A DNA stretch of 64,000 bases from NCBI GenBank assembly GCA_947631995.1, contig CANRNT010000001.1, positions 1 to 64,000 of the forward strand, read 5' to 3'. The translations under genes and the position numbers were made by a program. How positions within the stretch are numbered: position 1 is the stretch's first letter; every line of letters starts with the position of its first letter. Below are positions 50,066-60,828 of this stretch, one piece after another. The DNA is from an uncultured Clostridia bacterium (GTDB lineage Bacteria > Bacillota > Clostridia > Oscillospirales > Ruminococcaceae). The notes beneath the pieces are model-generated. The model made no database searches. It saw nothing but the letters and a program-made list of their open reading frames with translations, and was not told the origin of the DNA.

Positions 50066-50100
50066 TCCCTGACAGCGCGAACTGTCAGGGATATTTTTTA
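50066..50100. terminator. Terminator between convergent metA and clpX
   Basis: TCCCTGACAG CGCGAA CTGTCAGGGA TATTTTTT. Confidence 0.88.
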
Positions 50101-51378
50101 TGCGTTCTTTTCCTCGTCCTTATGCGTTATGTCAGGAGCAGCGTTTTCTGTGATACACTTCTCGGTAATAGTGATACTTTTAATAGTATCATCAGACGGG
50201 CAGCTGAACATAAGGTCGGTAAGCACGCCCTCAACTATGCTGCGAAGTCCTCTTGCACCTGTTTTTTGAGTAAGCGCCTTTTCGGCGATAGCTTTTTTGG
50301 CTTCTTCCGTGACAACAAGCTCAATGCCGTCTATCTCAAAAAGCTTCTTATACTGCTTTATAAGGGAGTTTTTCGGCTCGCTAAGTATCCTTATCAGCGC
50401 CTCTTCGTCAAGCTCATCGAGGACTGTTATAACAGGCAGTCTGCCGACAAGCTCGGGCACCATTCCAAACTTAACAAGGTCATACGGTTCGACCTTATGG
50501 AAAATATTTTCTCCCGTACTTTTATTTTTTATCTGACCGCCGAAGCCAAGGCTGGAATTCTCTGTACGCTTCTTTATAACGCTGTCCAATCCGTCAAAAG
50601 CTCCACCGCAGATAAACAGGATATTCTTAGTATCCAAATGGATAAACTCCTGATTTGGGTGCTTTCTTCCGCCCTGCGGAGGAACATTGGAAACCGTTCC
50701 CTCAATTATCTTCAGAAGCGCCTGCTGAACGCCCTCGCCGCTGACGTCGCGCGTTATAGAAGTATTTTCGGACTTTCTTGCTATCTTATCTATCTCGTCG
50801 ATATAAATGATACCTTTCTGTGCAGCTTCAACATCGTAGTCTGCTGCCTGAACAAGTCTTGTAAGCACGTTTTCAACGTCATCGCCGACATATCCTGCTT
50901 CCGTAAGCGTAGTAGCGTCGGCAATAGCAAAAGGCACATTGAGCTTTCTTGCAAGGCTCTGCGCGAGCAAGGTCTTGCCCGTACCCGTAGGGCCTAACAG
51001 AAGCACATTGCTCTTTTGCAGCTCGACGTCCTCTTCGTCCTTAGTGACGATACCTATTTTATTTATACGCTTATAGTGATTATACACCGCTACTGCCAGA
51101 GCTATTTTTGCCTTATCCTGTCCTATTACATACTGGTCGAGCGTTCTTTTTATCTCGGCAGGCTTTGAGAGAACTATCTCCTCATGCTTTGGCGGCGGAG
51201 GAGCTTTACGGCTCTTCTGGCGTTCCAAAGGCAATGTGCCGGACTGCACGATAATGTCATAGCAAAACAGGACACACTCATCGCAGATATGCACATTTCC
51301 CGAAGAAAACATATTCTTGACTTTCAGCTCTGTTTTCCCGCAAAAGTTGCACCGTTTTATATTTTCATTTCCCGACAT
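50098..51378 (-). CDS. clpX: ATP-dependent Clp protease ATP-binding subunit ClpX
   Basis: [27 protein letters not shown] zinc finger, [45 protein letters not shown]. Confidence 0.98.
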   Translation of the reverse strand: MSGNENIKRCNFCGKTELKVKNMFSSGNVHICDECVLFCYDIIVQSGTLPLERQKSRKAPPPPKHEEIVLSKPAEIKRTLDQYVIGQDKAKIALAVAVYNHYKRINKIGIVTKDEEDVELQKSNVLLLGPTGTGKTLLAQSLARKLNVPFAIADATTLTEAGYVGDDVENVLTRLVQAADYDVEAAQKGIIYIDEIDKIARKSENTSITRDVSGEGVQQALLKIIEGTVSNVPPQGGRKHPNQEFIHLDTKNILFICGGAFDGLDSVIKKRTENSSLGFGGQIKNKSTGENIFHKVEPYDLVKFGMVPELVGRLPVITVLDELDEEALIRILSEPKNSLIKQYKKLFEIDGIELVVTEEAKKAIAEKALTQKTGARGLRSIVEGVLTDLMFSCPSDDTIKSITITEKCITENAAPDITHKDEEKNA

Positions 51379-51401
51379 TTTTGATATCTCCCGTTCTGAA
51401 A

Positions 51402-52037
51402 TTATCTGCTTACGATGACCTTATCTATAAGGCCGTACTCAAGAGCCTCCTGAGCGCTCATAAAATTATCTCTTTCAGTATCTATGGCTATCTGCTCAAT
51501 GCTCTTGCCTGTATTCTCGGCAAGTATCTCGTTAAGAGAGTTGCGCGTTCTCAGCATATGGTCGGCATGAATCTTTACATCGGTACACTGACCTGAGATA
51601 CCGCCTCCGCCGATAAGCGGCTGGTGTATCATTATCTCGCTGTGCGGAAGAGCAAATCTTTTGCCCTTTGTTCCGCTGGAGAGCAGCAGTGCGCCCATAG
51701 ACGCCGCCATACCTATACAGATAGTTGAAACGTCACATTTTATATACTTTATAGTATCGTATATTGCCATACCCGAGGAAATGCTTCCTCCCGGCGAGTT
51801 GATATAGAGATCTATATCCTTTTCGGGATCCTGTCCCTCCAGATACAGAAGCTGCGCAACAACCAGGCTTGCGGTAGTATCGTTCACCTCATCTGACAGC
51901 ATTATTATCCTGTCATTCAGCAGCCGCGAGAATATATCGTAGCTTCTCTCTCCTCTGCTGGTCTGTTCAACAACGTAAGGTACAAGTGCCATAAATGATT
52001 GCCTCCTTAATTGATATACAACATTCGCCCGCCGCAA
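51402..52037 (-). CDS. clpP: ATP-dependent Clp protease proteolytic subunit
   Basis: [59 protein letters not shown]. Confidence 0.98.
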   Translation of the reverse strand: MRRANVVYQLRRQSFMALVPYVVEQTSRGERSYDIFSRLLNDRIIMLSDEVNDTTASLVVAQLLYLEGQDPEKDIDLYINSPGGSISSGMAIYDTIKYIKCDVSTICIGMAASMGALLLSSGTKGKRFALPHSEIMIHQPLIGGGGISGQCTDVKIHADHMLRTRNSLNEILAENTGKSIEQIAIDTERDNFMSAQEALEYGLIDKVIVSR

Positions 52038-52067
52038 GAAAATGCTGCGAGCGATGTATTATGTCGG

Positions 52068-53348
52068 TTACTTAACCTTTGCGGCTCCCTTGATAAGGTC
52101 AACAGCCTTGCCTACGCATACGTCTTTCTTTACGTCCTCGGCATTGATATATTTCTTGACCTCATCGACTTCCATTTTATAATTATCGGCGATCTTTTTG
52201 ATCTCTTCCTCTGCTTCCTCGTCAGTAGCTGTTATATTCTCCAGCTCAACTATCTTTTCAAGAGCAAGGCGAAGCTTTACCTGCGGCTCAGCCTGCGTTT
52301 TGAATGTATTGATAACAGCTTCGGGGGTCTGATTTGTTATCTGGCAGTACATATCGAAAGATATACCCTGTGAAGAAAGTCTTCCCTGAAGCTCCTGAGC
52401 CATTTCTCTTGCTCTGCTTTCATACATACAATCGGGAACTTCGGCCTCCATATTCTCAATGACCTTATCGAATATCTTCTGCTCAAAGTCTGCGTCAGCC
52501 TTATCCTGAGCAGCTTTTTCGAGTTTTTCCTTGATATCTGCCTTGAACTCATCGACAGTTTCAAACTCCGAAGTATCCTTAACGAACTCGTCGTCAAATT
52601 CGGGAAGCTCCTTACCCTTTATCTCATGCAGCTTTATCTTGAAAACGCACGCAGCGCCTTTAAGCTCTTCGGAATTATAATCCTCGGGGAAAGTAACGTC
52701 GATATCGAACTCCTCGCCGATACTGTGACCGACTACCTTTTCCTCAAAGCCAGGGATAAACTGTCCCGAGCCGAGAGTAAGCTCGAACTTCTCAGCCTTG
52801 CCGCCTTCAAAGGCAACGCCGTCCTTAAAGCCCTCAAAGTCGATAACAACTATATCGCCGTCCTGAGCGGCTCTGTCGTCGATATCTATTATTCTGACAT
52901 TCTTTTCGCGTATCTTATCTATTTCCTTGTCAACGTCCTCGTCTGTAACAGCATTGACAACTTTTTCAGCTTCTATACCGAGGTAATCTTTAACGGTGAC
53001 CTCTGGCTTTGTGGTGCAGGTTACCTTGAGCTTAACGCCGGTATCCTTATTGATATCCGTTACCTCAACGTTCGGTCTGTCAACGAGCTCCAGATCTGCT
53101 TCCTCAACAGCTGAATCAACGGCTTCGGGATAGAGCATATTTACGGCATCTTCATAGAAAACGCCCTCGCCATACTCTCTTTCGATTATTTTTCTGGGAG
53201 CTTTGCCCTTTCTGAAACCGGGCACATTTATTTTATTCTTAGCTCTTAAAAACGCTTTCTGCACGCCCTCTTCAAACTTTTCGGCAGATATTTCCACCTC
53301 AAGCTCATAGGTATTTGCAGCGGTCTTGTTTTTGCTTGTCAAACTCAT
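52068..53348 (-). CDS. tig: Trigger factor
   Basis: FRKGKAPRKIIEREYGEGVFYEDAVN, FKDGVAFEGGKAEKFELTLGSGQFIPGFEEKVVG. Confidence 0.97.
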   Translation of the reverse strand: MSLTSKNKTAANTYELEVEISAEKFEEGVQKAFLRAKNKINVPGFRKGKAPRKIIEREYGEGVFYEDAVNMLYPEAVDSAVEEADLELVDRPNVEVTDINKDTGVKLKVTCTTKPEVTVKDYLGIEAEKVVNAVTDEDVDKEIDKIREKNVRIIDIDDRAAQDGDIVVIDFEGFKDGVAFEGGKAEKFELTLGSGQFIPGFEEKVVGHSIGEEFDIDVTFPEDYNSEELKGAACVFKIKLHEIKGKELPEFDDEFVKDTSEFETVDEFKADIKEKLEKAAQDKADADFEQKIFDKVIENMEAEVPDCMYESRAREMAQELQGRLSSQGISFDMYCQITNQTPEAVINTFKTQAEPQVKLRLALEKIVELENITATDEEAEEEIKKIADNYKMEVDEVKKYINAEDVKKDVCVGKAVDLIKGAAKVK

Positions 53349-53400
53349 TTTTATTCCTCCGATATAAATAAACTATCCAAATAATTATAACATAGTTCAG

Positions 53401-54132
53401 CTATAATTTCCATACCTGTCGGTTCAAATTGTCACTATGCACAAATTCATCGATACACAGCGGGGCAAATTGTAAATAATCACTTGCAATGAGCTTATAA
53501 TATATACCGTCATATTCACCGTTGACGGCATACTTTGCGCCGCTGCCGTGGATATGCCCGTAAAAGCACACTTTTATATCATATTTTTTCAGGACTGCCA
53601 ATATTTCTTCATTGCGGTCGGAATTATAGACGGGAGGATAATGCAGGAAAACGAGCGGGCTAAGCTCCTGCTTTAACGCACATTCTATTGACACCGACAG
53701 TCTTTGCGCCTCTCTCAGCAATATCTTTTTATCCGCCTGCTGACCTTTTTCGTTTATCCAGCCTCTTGTGCCGCATATGCCGATATCTCCATACTTAAAG
53801 CAATTATTGTGGACTATTTTTATACTGTCATATCCCCTGTCGCTCATAAACTTTTCCATTTTGCTGACGGAATTCCACCAATAGTCGTGATTGCCTTTCA
53901 TAATGACTTTCGTACCCGGCAGAGAATTTATAAAAGCAAGGTCCTTCTCCGTCTCCTCAAGCTTCATTGCCCAGGAAATATCTCCGGGTATAACGACAAT
54001 ATCGCTGTCGCAGACATCTCTTCTCCAATTTTTTTCAAGCCTGTCTACATAATTATCCCAGCCCCTGAATATGTCCATAGGCTTATTGCAGCCAAGCGGC
54101 AAATGCAGGTCGGCTATAACAAATAATGACAT
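53401..54132 (-). CDS. Metallophosphoesterase
   Basis: IADLHLPLG, GDISWAMKLEE, GNHDYWW, FLHYPPV, GHIHG. Confidence 0.93.
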   Translation of the reverse strand: MSLFVIADLHLPLGCNKPMDIFRGWDNYVDRLEKNWRRDVCDSDIVVIPGDISWAMKLEETEKDLAFINSLPGTKVIMKGNHDYWWNSVSKMEKFMSDRGYDSIKIVHNNCFKYGDIGICGTRGWINEKGQQADKKILLREAQRLSVSIECALKQELSPLVFLHYPPVYNSDRNEEILAVLKKYDIKVCFYGHIHGSGAKYAVNGEYDGIYYKLIASDYLQFAPLCIDEFVHSDNLNRQVWKL

Positions 54133-54303
54133 TAAAACACCTCAGATTTTTCATACAAAGCGATATGTTACCGCAGGTATTGCGCGCATATATTTTCGGT
54201 CAATGCGCATAATAGTTAACAGCGAGGATAGTTATGCCGCGCTCAGTATCGCTGCGGCAGACCTATATAACGCTTAATAAGCCAATAAAGGAATGATACT
54301 ATC

Positions 54304-54468
54304 ATGGATAGCAACAAGATCTACGGTATCGACTGCAAGGTCGAGAATTGCATTTACAACAAGCACGGCAAAGAGTGCACGGCAGGCAACATCTGCGTAA
54401 GCAGCGATTGCAAGTGCACAGAGGACTGCGGCTCTACCTGCTGCATGACCTTCAAGGCAAAGAATTAA
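54304..54468 (+). CDS. Small Cys-rich DUF1540-like protein (absent from the supplied ORF track)
   Basis: Direct translation: MDSNKIYGIDCKVENCIYNKHGKECTAGNICVSSDCKCTEDCGSTCCMTFKAKN*; followed by a terminator hairpin. Confidence 0.85.
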   Translation: MDSNKIYGIDCKVENCIYNKHGKECTAGNICVSSDCKCTEDCGSTCCMTFKAKN

Positions 54469-54469
54469 A

Positions 54470-54499
54470 ACGAAAGCCGTCCTTATGGGCGGCTTTCGG
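54470..54499. terminator. Terminator between the DUF1540 gene and thrC
   Basis: CGAAAGCCG TCCTTATGGG CGGCTTTCG. Confidence 0.8.
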
Positions 54500-54519
54500 A
54501 CTTTACAGACTTACTGACC

Positions 54520-56022
54520 TTAATTTTCCGAAATGCCGAGAGCTTCCATTACAAAGCTTTCCATATCAGTCTTTTCAACGCTTTGCGCAAAGCGGATATC
54601 CTTATCCTTGAGAGCTTTTATAGATGTCGGCACGCTGAGCTCGGAACGCTGTGCGAGCATATCAACTAATGTGAACTCATCAGCCTCGGACTTCTGACCG
54701 CTTATCGCTTCAAGCACCGCTCCCGAGAATTTATACGGGCTTGCCGTTGAAGCTATAACGGTCTTTGTTTTATCGCCTGTTGCTTTTACATAATCCATAT
54801 ACACCTTTACTGCTACTGCCGTATGAGTATCGCTCGTATATGAATATTTATCAAACAGCTCTTTTATACATTCCTTGGTCATATCGTCGTCGCAGCAGCC
54901 TGCATAGAACTCATCTTTGAGAACTTTCTTTACCTCGTCGCTGACCTCATATTTTCCGCATTCCGCCAGCTTTCCGAACCAATCTCTTATCATACTGTCG
55001 TTCTCGCCGCAAATATGATAGAGCAGTCTTTCAAGGTTTGAAGATATGAGTATATCCATAGACGGTGAAATAGTCGTATAGAAATGTCTGTTCCTGTCAT
55101 AAACGCCTGTATTTATAAAATCGGTAAGCACGTTGTTGGCATTTGAAGCGCATATCAGCTTATTTACGGGCACGCCCATATGCTTCGCGTAATACGCGGC
55201 GAGTATATTTCCAAAGTTGCCTGTCGGCACTACGATATTTATTTTTTCTCCCATAGATATATCGCCGTTCTCAACGAGCTGTGCATACGAAGAAACATAG
55301 TAGATTATCTGCGGTGCAAGTCTGCCCCAGTTTATGGAGTTTGCCGAAGAGAACATCATACCGTTGGAAGCGAGTTTTTCGGCGATCTTTTGGTCGGTAA
55401 ATATCTTCTTAACGCCGTTCTGCGCGTCGTCGAAGTTGCCCTTTATCGCGCACACGCCGACATTCGAGCCCTCCTGAGTAGTCATCTGCTTTTTCTGCAT
55501 TGCTGAAACTCCGTCCTCGGGATAGAACACTATCATCGAAGTACCCTCAACGTCTCTGAAGCCTTCCAGGGCGGCTTTACCCGTATCACCCGAAGTAGCA
55601 ACGAGAATAACGACTTTTTTATCGAGGTTTATTTTCTTTGCGGACGTAGTAAGAAGATAAGGCAGTATCTGCAAAGCCATATCCTTGAACGCACAGGTAG
55701 GACCGTGCCAAAGCTCCAGCACATATGCGCCGTCAAAAAGCTTTTTCAACTCGGCAATATTCTGCGTATCGAAGTTCTTATCAGTATAGGCATTATCCAC
55801 GCAGTATCTTATCTCTACATCTGTAAAGTCAGTAAGATACTTTGAAAACACCGTGAATGCTCTGTCGGCATAGCTCATTTTTCCTATGCTCTTTATCTCC
55901 TCCTGCGTAAGCGAGGGTATCTCCGACGGCACAAAAAGTCCGCCGTCCTTAGATATTCCCTGCGCTATTGCTTCGGCAGATGTCACCTTTATCTCGCTGT
56001 TTCTCGTACTTTTATAAAACAT
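54520..56022 (-). CDS. thrC: Threonine synthase; start placed at MFYKSTRN
   Basis: HGPTCAFKDMALQILPYLL, VATSGDTGKAALEGF, VPTGNFGNILAAYYAK. Confidence 0.97.
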   Translation of the reverse strand: MFYKSTRNSEIKVTSAEAIAQGISKDGGLFVPSEIPSLTQEEIKSIGKMSYADRAFTVFSKYLTDFTDVEIRYCVDNAYTDKNFDTQNIAELKKLFDGAYVLELWHGPTCAFKDMALQILPYLLTTSAKKINLDKKVVILVATSGDTGKAALEGFRDVEGTSMIVFYPEDGVSAMQKKQMTTQEGSNVGVCAIKGNFDDAQNGVKKIFTDQKIAEKLASNGMMFSSANSINWGRLAPQIIYYVSSYAQLVENGDISMGEKINIVVPTGNFGNILAAYYAKHMGVPVNKLICASNANNVLTDFINTGVYDRNRHFYTTISPSMDILISSNLERLLYHICGENDSMIRDWFGKLAECGKYEVSDEVKKVLKDEFYAGCCDDDMTKECIKELFDKYSYTSDTHTAVAVKVYMDYVKATGDKTKTVIASTASPYKFSGAVLEAISGQKSEADEFTLVDMLAQRSELSVPTSIKALKDKDIRFAQSVEKTDMESFVMEALGISEN

Positions 56023-56035
56023 ATTCTTCGTCCTT

Positions 56036-56413
56036 TCATATATTGCTCGCGTCGAAAGCGTTCTTATAGTAACGCATACCGACGACGCGGTAATTTTTGA
56101 TATCCATATCAACGGCGGCTACATCAAATCTCCCGTTGATATCCTCGCCGTACTCGGAGAGAAACCTTTCAGCTGCTGTGATTATATGCTTTCTCTTATC
56201 CGAAGTTATAGCTTCTTCGCCTGACGTCAGCGCGCCTGTCTTACGGGTCTTGACCTCCACGAACGCGATAACATCGTCCTTTCTTGCAATGACATCGATC
56301 TCTCCGCCCTTTACGCGGTAGTTTCTTCCGATTATCTCATAGCCGTGCCGCTTTAAAAACTCCGCGACATATTCTTCACCGAATGAACCTGTCTTATGAT
56401 TATCGGCGGTCAT
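56036..56413 (-). CDS. YraN family (UPF0102) nuclease-like protein
   Basis: [49 protein letters not shown]. Confidence 0.95.
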   Translation of the reverse strand: MTADNHKTGSFGEEYVAEFLKRHGYEIIGRNYRVKGGEIDVIARKDDVIAFVEVKTRKTGALTSGEEAITSDKRKHIITAAERFLSEYGEDINGRFDVAAVDMDIKNYRVVGMRYYKNAFDASNI

Positions 56414-57030
56414 TTCTGCTCTTCCTCCGCTTTTTCTTTCAGATACTTTTTCAGAAAGCTTTTTCTGTGCACCTCGCTCACGCCGTGCTTATCGAGCATT
56501 TCATAATGCAGCTTTGTGCCGTACCCCTTATGCTTTTCAAACATATACTGCGGATATTTTTCGGCAAGCTTTTTCATATATCTGTCACGCGAGACTTTAG
56601 CAAGTATAGATGCGGCGGCTATCGACTGCGACTTTGCATCGCCTTGTATAACGCATTGTGCGCTGATATCTAGGTCGGGCAGCTTATTGCCGTCAATAAG
56701 TGCGATATCCGGCGTTACTTTAAGGCCGCTGACTGCTCTTTTCATAGCCAGCATAGTGGCTTGCAGTATATTGAGGCTGTCTATTTCATCTACCGAGGCG
56801 GTAGCTACGCACCAGCTTACTGCCTTTTCGCATATCACATCAAACAGTTGTTCCCTTTTCTTTTCGGAAAGCTTTTTGCTGTCGTTAACGCCCTCTATGA
56901 CGGTATCTTTATCAAGTATCACCGCCGCGGCATAAACATCGCCCGCAAGAGGGCCTCTGCCTGCTTCGTCAACACCACAGACAACGCCGTATTTTTCAAA
57001 AAACGCTGTATCAAAATCGTGAAGCTCCAT
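56410..57030 (-). CDS. rnhB: Ribonuclease HII
   Basis: [46 protein letters not shown]. Confidence 0.97.
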   Translation of the reverse strand: MELHDFDTAFFEKYGVVCGVDEAGRGPLAGDVYAAAVILDKDTVIEGVNDSKKLSEKKREQLFDVICEKAVSWCVATASVDEIDSLNILQATMLAMKRAVSGLKVTPDIALIDGNKLPDLDISAQCVIQGDAKSQSIAAASILAKVSRDRYMKKLAEKYPQYMFEKHKGYGTKLHYEMLDKHGVSEVHRKSFLKKYLKEKAEEEQK

Positions 57031-57043
57031 ATCCTCTACCCCA

Positions 57044-57958
57044 CTACCCCACTTCCGAAGGCTTTTCAAGAGTAAATCTGCCTATCTTGCCGCTGCGAAA
57101 TTCATCAAGCACCGCAGCTGCGGCGCGCTCGGTATTTATCTTTCCGCCTGAAATAAGAAAACCGCGTTTTTTGCCTATTCTCAAAAGCAGCTCATATCCT
57201 GCCATACAGTCTGAAATCTGCTCCTCGCCGTCGGGAAGGCCGTCAAGCGATATCCCATATCTGCCGATTAGGGCGGACGGATACTTTTCAGCCAAAAGCT
57301 GCAAAAGTCTTGACGACAGGTACTCGGTATCAATAACATCGTCCTTGACCGCGCCCGTGAACGCAAGATGTTCGCCGACCTGCTTATCTTCAAACTTATG
57401 CCACAGCACGCCGGGCATATCCAAAAGCTCTATCTCTCCGTTTTGTAAGCTTATCCATTGCTTGCCTCTTGTAACGCCAGGTCTGTCCTCGACCTTTGTG
57501 AGCTTTGCGCCTGCAAGGCGGTTTATAAACGATGATTTGCCTACATTAGGTATGCCGACTATCATTATCCTTATGGGTCTGCCTGTCATTCCCTTATCGT
57601 TCCAGCGAGTTATCTGTTCGCTCAGCAGTTCTTTGAGCTTTGGCAGGAATTTATTCACGTTTTTGCCGCTCCTGCAATCGGTAGCGAGTGCGAAAGACCC
57701 GTTTCTCTTATAATACTCCAGCCACTCCGATGTGACCGCTTCATCTGCGCTGTCACACTTATTAAGCAATATCACGCGGGGTTTACCTTTAGTAAGCTCA
57801 TCCATTTCGGGATTTCTGCTGGAATACGGTACACGGGCGTCGGTTATCTCGACGGCGGCGTCGACAAGCTTCATATTAGACTGCATTATGCGGCGGGTCT
57901 TTGCCATATGCCCCGGAAACCACTGCACCTTTGTTACATCGCTCATATCAACGGTCAA
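57044..57958 (-). CDS. rbgA: Ribosome biogenesis GTPase YlqF/RbgA
   Basis: [13 protein letters not shown], circularly permuted GTPase motifs: [27 protein letters not shown]. Confidence 0.95.
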   Translation of the reverse strand: MTVDMSDVTKVQWFPGHMAKTRRIMQSNMKLVDAAVEITDARVPYSSRNPEMDELTKGKPRVILLNKCDSADEAVTSEWLEYYKRNGSFALATDCRSGKNVNKFLPKLKELLSEQITRWNDKGMTGRPIRIMIVGIPNVGKSSFINRLAGAKLTKVEDRPGVTRGKQWISLQNGEIELLDMPGVLWHKFEDKQVGEHLAFTGAVKDDVIDTEYLSSRLLQLLAEKYPSALIGRYGISLDGLPDGEEQISDCMAGYELLLRIGKKRGFLISGGKINTERAAAAVLDEFRSGKIGRFTLEKPSEVG

Positions 57959-58007
57959 GCCCGCTCAACGGGCGCTCCTCCTTTTATTTTATAGAAAGCC
58001 GGAAAAG

Positions 58008-58625
58008 CTATCTGACTGTTCCTATCTTTCCGTTTGATGAAAAGAACCTGAACACTACCTTGCCTATCACTTCTTCCTCGCTGACGGTACCTATCATTCT
58101 GCTGTCGGCAGAGTGATTTCTGTTATCGCCCATTACGAAAACGCTTCCTTCGGGCACGGTATAGACATAACTGTCAGTTTCCGCATTATAAACGTCCTTT
58201 GAAAAATTACCTGTATCGACCATATTCTCGCTTACATAGGCTTCATCGAGTCTAACGCCGTCAACCTTTACGGAGCCGTCTTTATAACATATCTCAACAG
58301 TCTGTCCGCCGACAGCTATCGCGCGCTTGATGATAGTTTCATTCAGAGCCTCAGAATTTACAACGATGATATCACCAGGCTTGGTATCGTACATAAACGA
58401 GAACAATATCAGCTTATCGCCGTCATACAGCGTTTGCTCCATAGACGGGCCTTTTACGTTTATTATCTTGATAACGAAGCTCATTATCAGTATCATCGCA
58501 AAAACGGCTATAACTATTGTTTCCAGCCATTCAAGGACCGTATCGAGTATCTTATCGTCCATACTTTTGGGTTCTTCTTCAAAAAACTCTTCCTCGTCAA
58601 GTCCTGCATTATCCGTTGTCATCAT
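58008..58625 (-). CDS. lepB: Signal peptidase I
   Basis: KGPSMEQTLYDGD, IIKRAIAVGGQTVEI, VFVMGDNRNHSADSRMIG. Confidence 0.95.
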   Translation of the reverse strand: MMTTDNAGLDEEEFFEEEPKSMDDKILDTVLEWLETIVIAVFAMILIMSFVIKIINVKGPSMEQTLYDGDKLILFSFMYDTKPGDIIVVNSEALNETIIKRAIAVGGQTVEICYKDGSVKVDGVRLDEAYVSENMVDTGNFSKDVYNAETDSYVYTVPEGSVFVMGDNRNHSADSRMIGTVSEEEVIGKVVFRFFSSNGKIGTVR

Positions 58626-58641
58626 AAGAAAGCTCCTTATA

Positions 58642-59238
58642 TCATATCAGACCGAATTTTTTTATTGGGAATATCCTTACGAAAGCTTTTCCTAGTATAC
58701 TGTCCACCGATACAAAGCCTATCATTCTTCCGTCGGTAGAATTATTCCTGTTATCGCCGAGAACGAAAATATATCCTTCGGGTACGACGTATTCATATCT
58801 TCCTGTGCTTTCGTTATAATACATCTTATTGAACTGGTCAAGCTCGCGCATACTCAAAGCCGAGCCGGAAAGGTAATCTTCCTTCAGCTCAACTCCGTCC
58901 ACATATATCTTGCTTTCAGAATAATCTATCTCGACGGTCTGTCCCTCTATGCCTATGACCCTTTTTATGATAGTTTTATTGAGGGCGTCGCTGTTGAGCA
59001 CGACTATATCCCCCGGCTCGGGGTCTGAAAACATATGGGTTATCAATATCGTATCCTTATCGTTGAGCGTCGGATACATGGAACTGCCATCGACCTCGAC
59101 TATACGAAGCACGAACATGAATATCAATATTATTATAAACAGCGAGAATACAAAGGAATCGCACCAATCAAGGATATCATCGCTGGGGGCGTTCTCTATT
59201 TTCTTTATTCCCATTTCTCTTTTTGTTCGTCTGTCCAT
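58642..59238 (-). CDS. lepB: Signal peptidase I (second paralogue)
   Basis: DGSSMYPTLNDKD, IIKRVIGIEGQTVEI, IFVLGDNRNNSTDGRMIG. Confidence 0.95.
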   Translation of the reverse strand: MDRRTKREMGIKKIENAPSDDILDWCDSFVFSLFIIILIFMFVLRIVEVDGSSMYPTLNDKDTILITHMFSDPEPGDIVVLNSDALNKTIIKRVIGIEGQTVEIDYSESKIYVDGVELKEDYLSGSALSMRELDQFNKMYYNESTGRYEYVVPEGYIFVLGDNRNNSTDGRMIGFVSVDSILGKAFVRIFPIKKFGLI

Positions 59239-59377
59239 AACACTACACGCCTGACTGCGGCGCTTCTCCTTTCATACATACACATATATTATAACAGAAA
59301 ATTACGCTGTTTTCAAGGCTTTCGGAAAATTTTGCATAAAAAATGAGAACAGCCGCAATGACTGTTCCCAACTTTGA

Positions 59378-59722
59378 TCACTTGATCGCTTCTTTAACCT
59401 TAGCCGCCTTGCCGACTCTCTTTCTGATATAGTACAGCTTAGCGCGGCGTACTTTACCTGAACGAACGACCTCGACCTTTTCAACAACGGGCGAATGTAC
59501 GGGGAATACTCTCTCGATACCGCAGCCGTGTGCAACTCTGCGGACTGTAAACGTTTCGTTTATGCCGCCGTGCTTCTTGGCGATAACTGTTCCCTCGAAC
59601 ACCTGTATCCTTGACTTGTCGCCCTCCTTGATATTAACATGGACCTTAACGGTATCACCTATGTTAATAACGGGAGCATTTTCTTTAAGGCTTGAATTTG
59701 AAATAAGTTTTAAAGCGTCCAC
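59378..59722 (-). CDS. rplS: 50S ribosomal protein L19
   Basis: [57 protein letters not shown]. Confidence 0.98.
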   Translation of the reverse strand: MDALKLISNSSLKENAPVINIGDTVKVHVNIKEGDKSRIQVFEGTVIAKKHGGINETFTVRRVAHGCGIERVFPVHSPVVEKVEVVRSGKVRRAKLYYIRKRVGKAAKVKEAIK

Positions 59723-59909
59723 TTTAAATACCTCCTAATATTTTCAGACATTCATTCGCTTTGTATAACATCGGCTTCAAGCATATATCCGATAAAGCCA
59801 GAGGACTGTCCGCTTTAATGTCAGCCTTTCGGCAGGCACTAACTCTCGTCGCAAAGCGACGGATATTCAAATGCCTTAATATTATATCACATTTGGTCGT
59901 CTATTTCAA
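59723..59909 (-). promoter_or_regulatory. rplS promoter and structured 5' leader (L19-leader candidate)
   Basis: Minus strand TTGAAA-17-TATAAT (59881-59909), then ~150 nt leader with hairpins CGTCGCTTTGCGACG and GCCTGCCGAAAGGC. Confidence 0.55.
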
Positions 59910-59982
59910 TACCCAAATGAACGTTTTTGAAAAAATTTTACAGCTCGGTTTTGGCAAATATGCACAAATATCAGCATTAACA

Positions 59983-60552
59983 TCAGCACAACGCCTCCGA
60001 TATTACGATATACAGAGCTGCGGCTATAAGTGTAAAACTAATAATATGGAGCAAAAATGCTTTTACAAGCAGCAATATCATTACTGCGGCTGCTGCAAAC
60101 CTAAGCGTGCTGAACAATGCGTAACGCTTACCCGATATACCTATCGTCAGCTCGGCAAGTCTGCCGCCGTCAAGCTTTTTGAACGGCATAAGATTAAACA
60201 CACACAGCATAAGATTTGCAAGCGCAAACTCCGAGGACGCAAAGCCCGTCAGGGCACAAACAGCATATGCGGCGGCATTTACGGCACATCCTGCGGAAAG
60301 TATAACAGCTTCCTTATACCTATTCACAAGAAAATCGGGTGCAACTATCTTTATCCCGCCGCCATAGAAGCAAAGTCCGTTTACAGGTACGCCAAATCCC
60401 AGCATAGCGGCAAGGTGTCCTGCTTCATGCATCATACAGCATAGAAGCGATATCATTACTGCTTTTGTATCCGAAGCGGCGGCTAAAGCAATTATAGCGA
60501 AAAAGCTGAACGAAAGGCTTATATCGCGCCCTTTTACATTAAACTTCAGCAC
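59983..60552 (-). CDS. M50 site-2 protease (SpoIVFB-like)
   Basis: MMHEAGHLAAMLGFG, NLMPFKKLDGGRL. Confidence 0.88.
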   Translation of the reverse strand: MLKFNVKGRDISLSFSFFAIIALAAASDTKAVMISLLCCMMHEAGHLAAMLGFGVPVNGLCFYGGGIKIVAPDFLVNRYKEAVILSAGCAVNAAAYAVCALTGFASSEFALANLMLCVFNLMPFKKLDGGRLAELTIGISGKRYALFSTLRFAAAAVMILLLVKAFLLHIISFTLIAAALYIVISEALC

Positions 60553-60767
60553 GCCATTTTACCAAGCAGTCTTATGAACGCGTCAAAGATCTTATCAAGC
60601 GAGAGCATTTCCCACAGACTGCTTTCGGCTATATCGCCCAGCGCGTTCATCAGACCTATCACAGACAGTATCATGATAATGAGCATAGCGCCCAACAATA
60701 TAAACTCTCTTACGGTAATATCGTTTTCTTCATTGTACTTTCCCATACATCTCACCGTTCCAAGCAT
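60546..60767 (-). CDS. Small hypothetical membrane protein
   Basis: EFILLGAMLIIMILSVIGLM TM segment; overlaps the start of the M50 gene. Confidence 0.5.
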   Translation of the reverse strand: MLGTVRCMGKYNEENDITVREFILLGAMLIIMILSVIGLMNALGDIAESSLWEMLSLDKIFDAFIRLLGKMAC

Positions 60768-60828
60768 ATTTTCATTTCATGGATATGCCGGTACAAGCGA
60801 AAATATTCGGCTCTGAGGCGGATATAGA

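Noticed and set aside
54348-54611. + strand 87-aa ORF in the ORF track
   Set aside because: Out of frame with the convincing DUF1540-like ORF and runs through a terminator into thrC antisense.
59761-60444. + strand 227-aa ORF covering the rplS leader and M50 protease gene
   Set aside because: Cys/Lys/Tyr-rich translation without domain signature; the minus strand has HEAGH and NLMPFKKLDGG motifs.
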